DNA of 56,123 nucleotides. Source: an uncultured Bacteroidota bacterium (GTDB taxonomy: Bacteria > Bacteroidota > Bacteroidia > Bacteroidales > Bacteroidaceae). The translations under genes and the position numbers were made by a program. Numbering within the stretch: position 1 is the stretch's first letter; every line of letters starts with the position of its first letter. The notes beneath the pieces were generated by a model, which made no database searches, was not told the origin of the DNA, and saw only the letters and a list, made by a program, of their open reading frames with translations. The DNA lies in NCBI GenBank assembly GCA_947168315.1, contig CAMVLL010000005.1, positions 1 through 56,123 of the forward strand. Reading direction: 5' to 3'. This document shows, in pieces, positions 1 to 7,262 of the stretch.

Positions 1-1
1 C

Positions 2-1876
2 TCTTATCAGGTGAATTTCATGTACTGGAGGTACTTCATGTGGAACTTTGCCGGACGTCAGAACGATATCCAGAGTCATGGTGAGATAGAACATGGTAAT
101 TGGATAACGGGCATCAAGCCGATTGATACCATGTTGGTGGGTGATCAGACCCTTCTTCCAACAGAACTGAAGGAGAATAAAGGTCATAATGTCTTTTATG
201 GTTTACCGTTAATCTTAGGTATTATCGGTTTATTATGGCAGGCCAATAAGGTGCATCGCAGAAAAGATGATAATGGCACTGAGATCGAGCAACCAGTAGG
301 AATCCGTCAGTTCTGGGTGGTATTCTTCCTGTTCTTCATGACGGGTCTTGCCATCGTTCTCTATCTGAACCAGACTCCAATGCAGCCACGTGAGCGCGAC
401 TATGCCTATGCCGGTTCGTTCTATGCATTCACTATTTGGATTGGTATGGCTGTGGCAGCTATCTCTGAATGGCTGGCAAAGCGTAAATTGAATGCAAAGG
501 TCTCAGCTATCGTTGCTCTGCTAATATGTGTACTCGTCCCAATCCAGATGGTTTCCCAGACTTGGGATGACCATGACCGTAGTAACCGCTATACATGCCG
601 CGACTTTGGTCAGAATTACTTGAGTACAGTTCAGGAAGAAGGTGCGCCGATTATCTATACCAATGGAGATAACGATACCTTCCCGTTGTGGTATAACCAG
701 GAGACAGAAGGTTTCCGTACCGATGTTCGCGTTTGTAATCTGAGCTACTTGCAGACCGACTGGTACATTGATCAGATGAAGCGTCCTGCTTATGATTCTC
801 CAGCTGTTCCTATCAACTGGAGCCGATTAGAATATGTGAGTGGTGAGAACGAAGGTGTTCAGGTAAAGCCAGATATGATGAAGCATCTGGACGAGTTCTA
901 TAAACAGAACCCAGAAGAGGCAGCCAAAACTTTCGGTGAGAATCCATACGAACTGAGAAACATTCTCGATCATTGGGTTCGCCATCCACAGAACAGTGAA
1001 CTGCAGATTATTCCGACCGACAGTATAGTTCTCAAACTTGACAAGGAGGCCATCAAACGTTCGGGTATGTTGATTCCTGACTCATTGAATGGTGAAATTC
1101 CTGAATATATGCATATCTCACTGAAGGGTAAGCGTATCTTGTACAAGAGCGAACTGATGATGCTTGAGATGCTAGCCAATACAAACTGGGAGCGTCCTAT
1201 CTATATGGCCATCACAGTTGGCACCGAGAATCACCTCAATCTGGATAAGTACTTTATGCAGGAAGGATTGGCTTATCGTATTACGCCGTTCAACAGTGAC
1301 CAAACGGGTGTAAGAGTCGATAGTGAGAGAATGTACGACAACCTGATGAACAAATATAAATATGGTGGATTGCAGAATCCGAATATCTATCTTGATGAGA
1401 CAAACTTGGGTATGTGCCGTACTCATCGTCGTCTGTTTGTAATCCTCGCTAGCCAGTTGGTTAAGGAAGGCAAGAACGAGAAGGCTTTGGAGGTTTTGGA
1501 TAAGAGTTTGGAAGTGATTCCAACTTATAATGTCCCTCATGACTTTATCTTGTGTTCTTCGAAGGAGATGGCAGATGACTATATTAAGATAGGTCATCCA
1601 GAGAAAGCTTTGCCTATCTTGAATGAACTGGCCAACAAGGCTGTTGAATATATCACCTGGTATGAGAGTTTGGATGACCAGCGGTTTTATGATAATTATG
1701 AATCATGTTATCGTCAACTCTTGATGTTAGATGATGTGAACAAGAGCTTGTCAGAGATTGCTCTGAAGGAAGGTGACGAGAAAGAGGGTATCGGAACCCG
1801 TACAGCTGTTCATTATGCTCAGACTTTCAATAGCCTTTACGAAGCATTCAAGCAACGTATAGACGATAACAAATGA
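2..1876 (+). CDS. DUF2723 family membrane protein, C-terminal part (5' end outside window)
   Basis: The reading frame is open from the first bases, so this is the C-terminal 624 residues of a longer protein; full-length members in Bacteroidales are roughly 1,000-1,150 residues. The visible part has about four hydrophobic membrane segments in its first 180 residues (for example around YGLPLILGIIGLLW and FWVVFFLFFMTGLAIVL). A soluble domain follows that ends in helical TPR-like repeats (EKALEVLDKSL, PEKALPILNELANKA). The first ATG in frame, at 11, is internal and not the true start. DUF2723 proteins have a GT-C glycosyltransferase-like membrane fold and are proposed to act in protein O-glycosylation; the exact reaction is not shown here. 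The family call rests on recognising the C-terminal sequence pattern (TNGDNDTFPLWY, NWERPIYMA). Confidence 0.85.
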   Translation, partial: SYQVNFMYWRYFMWNFAGRQNDIQSHGEIEHGNWITGIKPIDTMLVGDQTLLPTELKENKGHNVFYGLPLILGIIGLLWQANKVHRRKDDNGTEIEQPVGIRQFWVVFFLFFMTGLAIVLYLNQTPMQPRERDYAYAGSFYAFTIWIGMAVAAISEWLAKRKLNAKVSAIVALLICVLVPIQMVSQTWDDHDRSNRYTCRDFGQNYLSTVQEEGAPIIYTNGDNDTFPLWYNQETEGFRTDVRVCNLSYLQTDWYIDQMKRPAYDSPAVPINWSRLEYVSGENEGVQVKPDMMKHLDEFYKQNPEEAAKTFGENPYELRNILDHWVRHPQNSELQIIPTDSIVLKLDKEAIKRSGMLIPDSLNGEIPEYMHISLKGKRILYKSELMMLEMLANTNWERPIYMAITVGTENHLNLDKYFMQEGLAYRITPFNSDQTGVRVDSERMYDNLMNKYKYGGLQNPNIYLDETNLGMCRTHRRLFVILASQLVKEGKNEKALEVLDKSLEVIPTYNVPHDFILCSSKEMADDYIKIGHPEKALPILNELANKAVEYITWYESLDDQRFYDNYESCYRQLLMLDDVNKSLSEIALKEGDEKEGIGTRTAVHYAQTFNSLYEAFKQRIDDNK

Positions 1877-1891
1877 TAATTGCTGAATAGC

Positions 1892-2503
1892 ATGCTGATA
1901 GAGCAACCCCCTTTACTCATGCGATGGATGTTTCCACGTGCCTTTTGGCGGATGGATAAGCATACGAGAGCCGTTTACCTGACTTTCGATGATGGTCCTA
2001 TCCCCGAAGTCACTCCGTGGGTGTTGGATTTATTAGACCGTTATCAGATAAAGGCAACGTTCTTTCTGGTAGGTGACAACGTTAGGAAGCATCCGGCAGA
2101 GTTTCAGATGATTTTAGATCGAGGACATCGCGTCGGTAATCATACATATAATCATATACGTGGGCTGGATTATCTCAGTAAGAACTACTTAGCGAATGTC
2201 GAGAAGGCAGACAAACTGATTCATTCCAATCTTTTCCGTCCTCCACATGGCTTCATGAGGTGGGGAGAGTACATGATTTTACGCGACAAGTACCAGATGG
2301 TGATGTGGGATGTCGTGACGCGCGACTACAGTAAACGTTTGAATGGTCCTCAGGTCTTCGAAATCTTGAAGAAATATGTTCGCAACGGTTCCATCATTAC
2401 CTTCCATGATTCACTGAAGTCGAAGGAGAAATTGGAATATGCTCTTCCGCGTTCCATCGAATGGCTTCAGAATGAAGGCTACAGCTTCAAGGTCTTCGAT
2501 TGA
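1892..2503 (+). CDS. Polysaccharide deacetylase family protein (NodB homology domain)
   Basis: A 203-residue carbohydrate esterase family 4-type protein that would remove N- or O-acetyl groups from a cell-wall or surface polysaccharide. The NodB signature TFDDGP is near residue 32, carrying the catalytic and metal-binding aspartates. The metal histidine pair is in NHTYNH, RPPHG gives the third conserved block, and ITFHDS holds the late histidine. No signal peptide is obvious; the N-terminus is moderately hydrophobic with aromatic residues. The frame also opens at a TTG at 1880, but the ATG at 1892 is preferred. It starts 15 bases after the DUF2723 stop, so the two are probably co-transcribed. 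Its stop codon directly abuts the stop of the opposing aminotransferase gene with no base between them. Confidence 0.88.
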   Translation: MLIEQPPLLMRWMFPRAFWRMDKHTRAVYLTFDDGPIPEVTPWVLDLLDRYQIKATFFLVGDNVRKHPAEFQMILDRGHRVGNHTYNHIRGLDYLSKNYLANVEKADKLIHSNLFRPPHGFMRWGEYMILRDKYQMVMWDVVTRDYSKRLNGPQVFEILKKYVRNGSIITFHDSLKSKEKLEYALPRSIEWLQNEGYSFKVFD

Positions 2504-3667
2504 TTAAAGCGTCAGCAGGCCTTCCTTGATTCGTTCAAGACCCTGCATCAGACGCTGTCTTGGACAAGCCAGGTTAATGCGGATAAAATGTTCGCCTTCC
2601 TTTCCGTACATCAAACCTTCGTTTACCCACACCTTGTGCTTGAGGAGATGTTCCATGATGGATTCGGAATCAATGCGACAAACAGAGCAATCCACCCAGA
2701 CCAGATACGTTCCCTCCAACACCGTTACTGGAAATTGGGGAAGATGGGTTTGGAAGAATGTCTGCACCATATGATAATTATCGAGTAGGTAAGCATTTAA
2801 TTGACGAAGCCATTCCGCACCCTCCGGTGTATAGGCTGCCATCAGAGCTTCCACTCCAAACGGATTAACGTCGCATACCTCATTAATATTAATAGCTCGG
2901 TCAATTTTTTGTCTTACCTCTTCATTGTCACATATGATGTTGGCAATCTGTAGTCCGGCAGTGTTGAAAGCCTTACTGGGAGCATTACAAGTGATGGTAT
3001 GATGCTGAATCTCTTCCGACAACGAAGCGAACGGAATATAGGTATGTCCTGGATAGACAAATTCGCAATGAATCTCATCCGAGACGACCCAAATCTGATG
3101 TTTGACACAAATCTCTCCGATGCGCATCAATTCGTCCTTGGTCCATACTCTTCCCGCAGGATTATGAGGATTGCATAGTAAAAGGAGCTTAGCTTTAGGA
3201 TTTGCCACCTTCTGTTCCAAATCATTGAAATCAATATGATAGGTTTGCCCCTCATAGATGAGTGGGTTCGAAACAATCTCGCACTCGTTGTTCCGAATGG
3301 ACGAGAAGAAACAGTTATATACAGGAGTTTGGACGATGACCTGATCGCCTGGTTGAGTCATGGCCTTGATAACAGCAGAAATAGCTGGTACGACTCCGGA
3401 TGTATAGAGAATCCATTCCTTTGGGAAATGCCAGTGATGACGATTGCCAAACCAGTTCGTAACCGACTGGTAATAGGCATCCGGCACTTTGGTATAGCCA
3501 AAGATGCCATGCTCTACTCTTCTTTTCAACACCTCGATGATACCTGGGAAAGTCTTGAAATCCATATCGGCAACCCACAAAGGTATTGTCTCTTCATCGA
3601 GACAGGAATCCCATTTGTATGCATTTGTACCGCGGCGGTTGGTCAGTTCGTCAAAACAATACTTCAT
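2504..3667 (-). CDS. PatB/MalY family PLP-dependent aminotransferase (putative C-S lyase)
   Basis: A 387-residue fold-type I PLP enzyme of the MalY/PatB branch, many of which cleave cystathionine or cysteine conjugates to a thiol, pyruvate and ammonia. Supporting motifs are LWVADMDF near the N-terminus, NPHNPAGRVW (PLP and substrate loop), VVSDEIHCEF (the aspartate that contacts the pyridine nitrogen) and NAPSKAFN with the Schiff-base lysine. Length is normal for the family. The gene lies 16 bases downstream of the DUF3737 gene on the same strand and very likely shares its transcript. Cystathionine beta-lyase is the usual annotation, but MalY/PatB members differ in substrate and the sequence alone does not separate them. 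Confidence 0.88.
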   Translation of the reverse strand: MKYCFDELTNRRGTNAYKWDSCLDEETIPLWVADMDFKTFPGIIEVLKRRVEHGIFGYTKVPDAYYQSVTNWFGNRHHWHFPKEWILYTSGVVPAISAVIKAMTQPGDQVIVQTPVYNCFFSSIRNNECEIVSNPLIYEGQTYHIDFNDLEQKVANPKAKLLLLCNPHNPAGRVWTKDELMRIGEICVKHQIWVVSDEIHCEFVYPGHTYIPFASLSEEIQHHTITCNAPSKAFNTAGLQIANIICDNEEVRQKIDRAININEVCDVNPFGVEALMAAYTPEGAEWLRQLNAYLLDNYHMVQTFFQTHLPQFPVTVLEGTYLVWVDCSVCRIDSESIMEHLLKHKVWVNEGLMYGKEGEHFIRINLACPRQRLMQGLERIKEGLLTL

Positions 3668-3683
3668 CTTCTTTTTCTATTTC

Positions 3684-4526
3684 TTAACGGGTGAGGATAA
3701 TGCAGTCGGCAGGGCCTTTGATGTTTTTATCGATGATGATTTCTCCAATCTCATCAGCAACAATCTTGCCGGAAGCTGGATTCTTGATGCTCTTGATTGA
3801 TCCGCGGATATCGGCTTGAACAGTGCTGTATTCAAAAGCACGGTCACACTCCTTATCAAATGTACAGTTCTCAAGAATCAAATTCTCAGCATAACAAAGA
3901 GGTTGCTCACCTCCAATGTGGCAGTTTACCAACCTCAGGTTCTTGGAGTGCCATCCCAAGTATTCGCCGTCTATCACACTGTCGTAGATGGTTACGTTTT
4001 CTACCTCCCAGAACGAGTCTTTAGTGACGATTTTAGCATTTCGAACTTCGACATTCTTACAATATTGGAAGACATACTTGCTATCGCTGATCAGTCCGTC
4101 AACCTTGATGTTCGTGCATCCCATGAATGGATAGGTACCGTCGTGTAGTTCCACATTATTGATAATCAGTCCATCAACATTCCAGAAAGTTTCATCAGCA
4201 TCGTTGATTTTTACGTTCGTAAGCTCTAGATTCTTCATTTCGCGGAAAAATTTTGGGCCGTCGATAACGCAATCGCGCATCTTCATATTGTTGGAGTACC
4301 AAATAGCAGAGCGAGAGCCAACAGCGAAATAACAGTTTGAGATGACAGAACCTTCGACATGCCACAAAGGATATTTCCCTTCAAAGCGACAATGATCACA
4401 TTCAATATTACTGCACTCTTTAATTCCAGACTCACCTTCCAAGATGGCAACGTACTCCAGACGGAGATTGTGACTTTCAAACAATGGACGTTCACCCCCG
4501 AATTCTTTATTTCTTATTATATCCAT
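3684..4526 (-). CDS. DUF3737 family protein (right-handed beta-helix type)
   Basis: A 280-residue protein recognised as DUF3737. The chain is made of short alternating strands with regularly spaced Cys/Asn/Ile positions (SNIECDHCRFEG, VISNCYF, MRDCVIDG, LTNVKIND, VRNAKIV, LRLVNCHI, LILENCTF). This pattern is typical of a parallel beta-helix like pentapeptide or pectate-lyase-type solenoids. There is no signal peptide or membrane segment, so it is probably cytoplasmic. No catalytic function is established for the family and none is claimed here. It is the first gene of a two-gene unit with the aminotransferase; a candidate promoter lies about 23 bases upstream of the ATG. Confidence 0.85.
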   Translation of the reverse strand: MDIIRNKEFGGERPLFESHNLRLEYVAILEGESGIKECSNIECDHCRFEGKYPLWHVEGSVISNCYFAVGSRSAIWYSNNMKMRDCVIDGPKFFREMKNLELTNVKINDADETFWNVDGLIINNVELHDGTYPFMGCTNIKVDGLISDSKYVFQYCKNVEVRNAKIVTKDSFWEVENVTIYDSVIDGEYLGWHSKNLRLVNCHIGGEQPLCYAENLILENCTFDKECDRAFEYSTVQADIRGSIKSIKNPASGKIVADEIGEIIIDKNIKGPADCIILTR

Positions 4527-4548
4527 TTTACTTTATTGATTTTAGTTG

Positions 4549-4556
4549 CAAATATA
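4549..4556 (-). promoter_or_regulatory. Candidate -7 promoter element for the DUF3737/aminotransferase pair
   Basis: On the minus strand this reads TATATTTG, an exact match to the Bacteroidetes TAnnTTTG element. It sits 22 bases upstream of the DUF3737 ATG. No clear TTTG -33 partner is visible at 19-21 bases, so support is the -7 element and its position only. Confidence 0.55.
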
Positions 4557-4620
4557 TGGTAATCTCTTTTATTAAACTTATAAAAAAAGTTGTATTATTT
4601 ACCCAAAATACTGATAATCA

Positions 4621-6042
4621 TTAAACAACAGCTTTATTCATCCATTTCCCGCTCCTTAATCGTATGAGGAAGATGAATCCACGGAAGCACAATTCCACAC
4701 ACATAGCAATCCACACACCCTTCAACCCATATATAGGAGCAAGGATAGCTGCCAAAGTGATACGAACTGCCCACATACTGAAGAAATTCATTCCACTCGG
4801 TATGATTGTATCGGTTGCTCCTACAAAAACTCCATAGCTGACAATAGCTGCCGCGAACATTGGTTCAGCAAAAGCCTCTATGCGAAGAGCCATGACACCA
4901 AGTTCACGGATTTCCTCAACAGGTGTCATCATACCCATCATAAGCGGTGCGGCAACATACATGATGAATCCCATAACTGTCATCACTATCATACCCATGA
5001 TGACGCAGATATAGGCAAACCGTTTCATCAGGTCTTTTCTTCCTGCTCCTGTGCTTTGTCCTACAAGTGTTGTAGCAGCATCAGAAATACCGTATCCAGG
5101 CATGTAACAGAGGCTTTCTGCAACGATACCGAACGAGTTGGCTGCAATAGCAAATGTACCCAACGGAGCTACGATAATGGTTGTCGTAATCTGGGCAGTA
5201 CACATAACGATATGTTGCAATCCCATTGGGAAACTAATGCGGAATGCCTTTTTGATACACGACCAGGTAGGGATAAAACTTCCTTTATCTAAGCTTAGCC
5301 TCAACTCCTTCGAACGAGCACATAAGAAGTATAACATAAGAATTGCTGTGATCACTTCAGCGAGAGCAGTACCCATGGCTGCACCTTTCACAGCTAAACC
5401 TGCACCCGGAATAAAGAGTGATTGTCCTAAGATTGTTATTGTTCGAGACGGGAAGATAAGGAGGAAATTAAAGATGACATCCATCACACACATTAAGATA
5501 TTCAGCATGCTAGGTATGAACATATTTCCACTGCATCGCAGCATTCCAGCTCCCAACATCTCCATCAACAGGACAGGCATGAACAATGAAAAGATAAGGA
5601 AATAGGTTGAAGCATCCTTAACGATGTCTGCATTTCCTCCTAACCATCCAGGGAGATAAGGACTAATGCTTACACCTATCAACATCATGATAAGGCCAAA
5701 GAGAAAAGCAGAGACAATACTTTGGCGAAGAACAGAACGCGCTTCTTTGTTGCGCTTACCACCTATGTGATGTGCTACTTGTACGTAAAAGCCTGTTGCG
5801 GCAGCGGAACATACGCCCCACATCAGCCAAAGAGTCGTCTCAACCAAGCCGATGGAGGCGGATTGATTAGCCCCTAAACTACCTACCATAGAAGCATCAA
5901 TGTATTGCATGATGGTTACGGATAGTTGAGCGAGAATAGCAGGTGTACTCAACTGCACAGTCAAGCGCAGCTGTTGACGTAAAGTCATCGGCTTACCTTG
6001 CCGAATTAAAGAAAGTAAATCATCCTTGTTCTCTTTAGGCAT
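4621..6042 (-). CDS. MATE family efflux transporter
   Basis: A 473-residue polytopic inner-membrane protein of the multidrug and toxic compound extrusion family, which exports cationic drugs or metabolites by Na+ or H+ antiport. About twelve hydrophobic segments are visible in two similar halves, with typical MATE stretches such as LSTPAILAQLSVTIMQYIDA and AISIGLVETTLW-like text near the N-terminus and a corresponding block after residue 260 (RISFPMGLQHIVMC). Six more upstream codons starting at a TTG (6060) are open. However, the TAnnTTTG promoter element sits inside them, so the ATG at 6042 is the start. It appears to be a single-gene unit; its substrate cannot be read from sequence. Confidence 0.9.
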   Translation of the reverse strand: MPKENKDDLLSLIRQGKPMTLRQQLRLTVQLSTPAILAQLSVTIMQYIDASMVGSLGANQSASIGLVETTLWLMWGVCSAAATGFYVQVAHHIGGKRNKEARSVLRQSIVSAFLFGLIMMLIGVSISPYLPGWLGGNADIVKDASTYFLIFSLFMPVLLMEMLGAGMLRCSGNMFIPSMLNILMCVMDVIFNFLLIFPSRTITILGQSLFIPGAGLAVKGAAMGTALAEVITAILMLYFLCARSKELRLSLDKGSFIPTWSCIKKAFRISFPMGLQHIVMCTAQITTTIIVAPLGTFAIAANSFGIVAESLCYMPGYGISDAATTLVGQSTGAGRKDLMKRFAYICVIMGMIVMTVMGFIMYVAAPLMMGMMTPVEEIRELGVMALRIEAFAEPMFAAAIVSYGVFVGATDTIIPSGMNFFSMWAVRITLAAILAPIYGLKGVWIAMCVELCFRGFIFLIRLRSGKWMNKAVV

Positions 6043-6046
6043 GGTG

Positions 6047-6054
6047 CAAAGATA
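6047..6054 (-). promoter_or_regulatory. Candidate -7 promoter element for the MATE gene
   Basis: Reads TATCTTTG on the minus strand, an exact TAnnTTTG match, only four bases upstream of the ATG at 6042. Transcription would begin at or next to the start codon, giving a leaderless or near-leaderless mRNA. This placement also argues against the upstream TTG start. Confidence 0.55.
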
Positions 6055-6107
6055 CGACAAAGGTTGTAATAATAGTGATGGATGAATGTGGGTTTAGTTT
6101 TTTTTAG

Positions 6108-6145
6108 TAAAAAAGAATCCTGACAGGTTCATCCTGTCAGGATTC
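6108..6145 (-). terminator. Rho-independent terminator of the envelope operon
   Basis: A perfect 13-bp inverted repeat (arms GAATCCTGACAGG and CCTGTCAGGATTC, 6115-6127 and 6133-6145) with a 5-base loop. On the minus strand it is followed by a run of six T. It lies 22 bases beyond the stop of the second ompH-like gene and ends the leftward envelope operon before the MATE promoter. Confidence 0.9.
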
Positions 6146-6167
6146 AATATGTTTCAGACGTCAAATC

Positions 6168-6683
6168 TTATTTAATACCCAATTTCCCTTTAACGGCAGC
6201 TGTTACATCTGTAACAGAAGAACCCATATACGGAATAATTGATTCAGCAGTTTCCTCTACAATGAATGTGTAACCACCTTCATCGCCAACGGCTTTGATA
6301 GCGTCTTGCAATTTTTTGTAGATAGGTTCCAACTTCTCTTGTTCAGACTTTTGCAAACTTTGTTGTGCTTCTTGTTCGAACTGTTGATATTTAGTAATCA
6401 TATCCTGTAAGTCCTTCTGACGTCTTTCCAAGATGTTCTTTGGAAGTTTCTCAGCCTCTTGTTGCAGTTCAGTCGCTTTTTTGGTGTATTCATCCTGCAT
6501 AATCTTAGCCTCATCCTGGAATTGTTTAGCAATGGCTTGCATTTCTGTTTGATACTTTGTAAATTCAGGCATTGCGGTAACAATCTCATTTGTACGGACA
6601 TGGCCGAACTTCTGTGCATAGATACTCATCGGTGCGATAAGCATCATGAAAAGTAAAATCTTCTTCAACATTGTTTTATTCAT
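6168..6683 (-). CDS. OmpH/Skp family periplasmic chaperone (second copy)
   Basis: A 171-residue protein with a signal peptide (hydrophobic core ILLFMMLIAPMSIY, cleavage near YAQ). A long charged, glutamine-rich coiled-coil region follows at about residues 40-125 and then a short conserved C-terminal strand region. This is the Skp/OmpH layout: a trimeric periplasmic chaperone that carries unfolded outer-membrane proteins to the BAM complex. It is a tandem paralogue of the gene just upstream (6726-7244) and both lie directly downstream of bamA. The 42-base gap before it carries its own TAnnTTTG element, so it may be transcribed both from the operon and separately. Confidence 0.88.
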   Translation of the reverse strand: MNKTMLKKILLFMMLIAPMSIYAQKFGHVRTNEIVTAMPEFTKYQTEMQAIAKQFQDEAKIMQDEYTKKATELQQEAEKLPKNILERRQKDLQDMITKYQQFEQEAQQSLQKSEQEKLEPIYKKLQDAIKAVGDEGGYTFIVEETAESIIPYMGSSVTDVTAAVKGKLGIK

Positions 6684-6712
6684 TTTTAGTTATTTCATTC
6701 ACAAATATGCTG

Positions 6713-6720
6713 CAAATATA
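6713..6720 (-). promoter_or_regulatory. Candidate -7 element in front of the second ompH-like gene
   Basis: Reads TATATTTG on the minus strand, 29 bases upstream of the ATG at 6683, in the 42-base gap between the two ompH-like genes. No clear TTTG is present at the right distance. A second TTTG-containing stretch lies a few bases downstream, so the assignment is moderate. Confidence 0.45.
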
Positions 6721-6725
6721 AGGAT

Positions 6726-7244
6726 TTATTTTGAATATCCTAATCTTGCGAGCACTTGATCGCTAATATCAATCCGAGGAGAGGCAAAAATCATTGTACC
6801 TTCAGCAGAAGCACGATCAAAGACAACATCATAGTTGTTTCGTTGAGCCAATTGTTTGACAGCCTCATAAATCTTGTCATGAATAGGTGCAACCAGCTCT
6901 TCTTGTTTCTTTGCCATTTCACCTTCTGGACCAAAATATTTTTGGCGGAGTTGTTGTGCTTCTTTTTCCTTTGCTACAATAGCTTCTTCCTTTTGATTAC
7001 GTTGGGTCGCTGAAAGCTTGGAAACATTTTGTTGATATTGTTTATAAAGATTTTCAGCTTCTTTTGACAACGCTTCCACTTCTTTCTGATATTTCTCAGA
7101 AAGCGTACTCAGTTGGTTATTTGCCTGTTGATAAGCCGGAATGTTCTGTGTGATATATTCCATATCAATCAATGCAAACTTTTGCGCATTGGCTGTGAAT
7201 ACACAAGCCATCAACAATACGGTTACAAATAATACCTTTTTCAT
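6726..7244 (-). CDS. OmpH/Skp family periplasmic chaperone (first copy)
   Basis: A 172-residue secreted protein with a signal peptide (VLFVTVLLMACVFTANAQ, cleavage after NAQ). It has the Skp/OmpH pattern: an N-terminal strand KFALIDMEYI, a long coiled coil rich in Lys, Glu and Gln at roughly residues 45-115, then NNYDVVFDRA and a C-terminal strand. Such chaperones bind nascent outer-membrane beta-barrels in the periplasm. The start lies 18 bases downstream of the bamA stop, the standard Bacteroidetes bamA-ompH-ompH arrangement. Confidence 0.9.
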   Translation of the reverse strand: MKKVLFVTVLLMACVFTANAQKFALIDMEYITQNIPAYQQANNQLSTLSEKYQKEVEALSKEAENLYKQYQQNVSKLSATQRNQKEEAIVAKEKEAQQLRQKYFGPEGEMAKKQEELVAPIHDKIYEAVKQLAQRNNYDVVFDRASAEGTMIFASPRIDISDQVLARLGYSK

Positions 7245-7262
7245 AATAGTGTGTTTTAATGG

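Noticed and set aside
3236-3694. Open frame on the + strand opposite the aminotransferase
   Set aside because: It is antisense to a clear PLP enzyme and matches no family.
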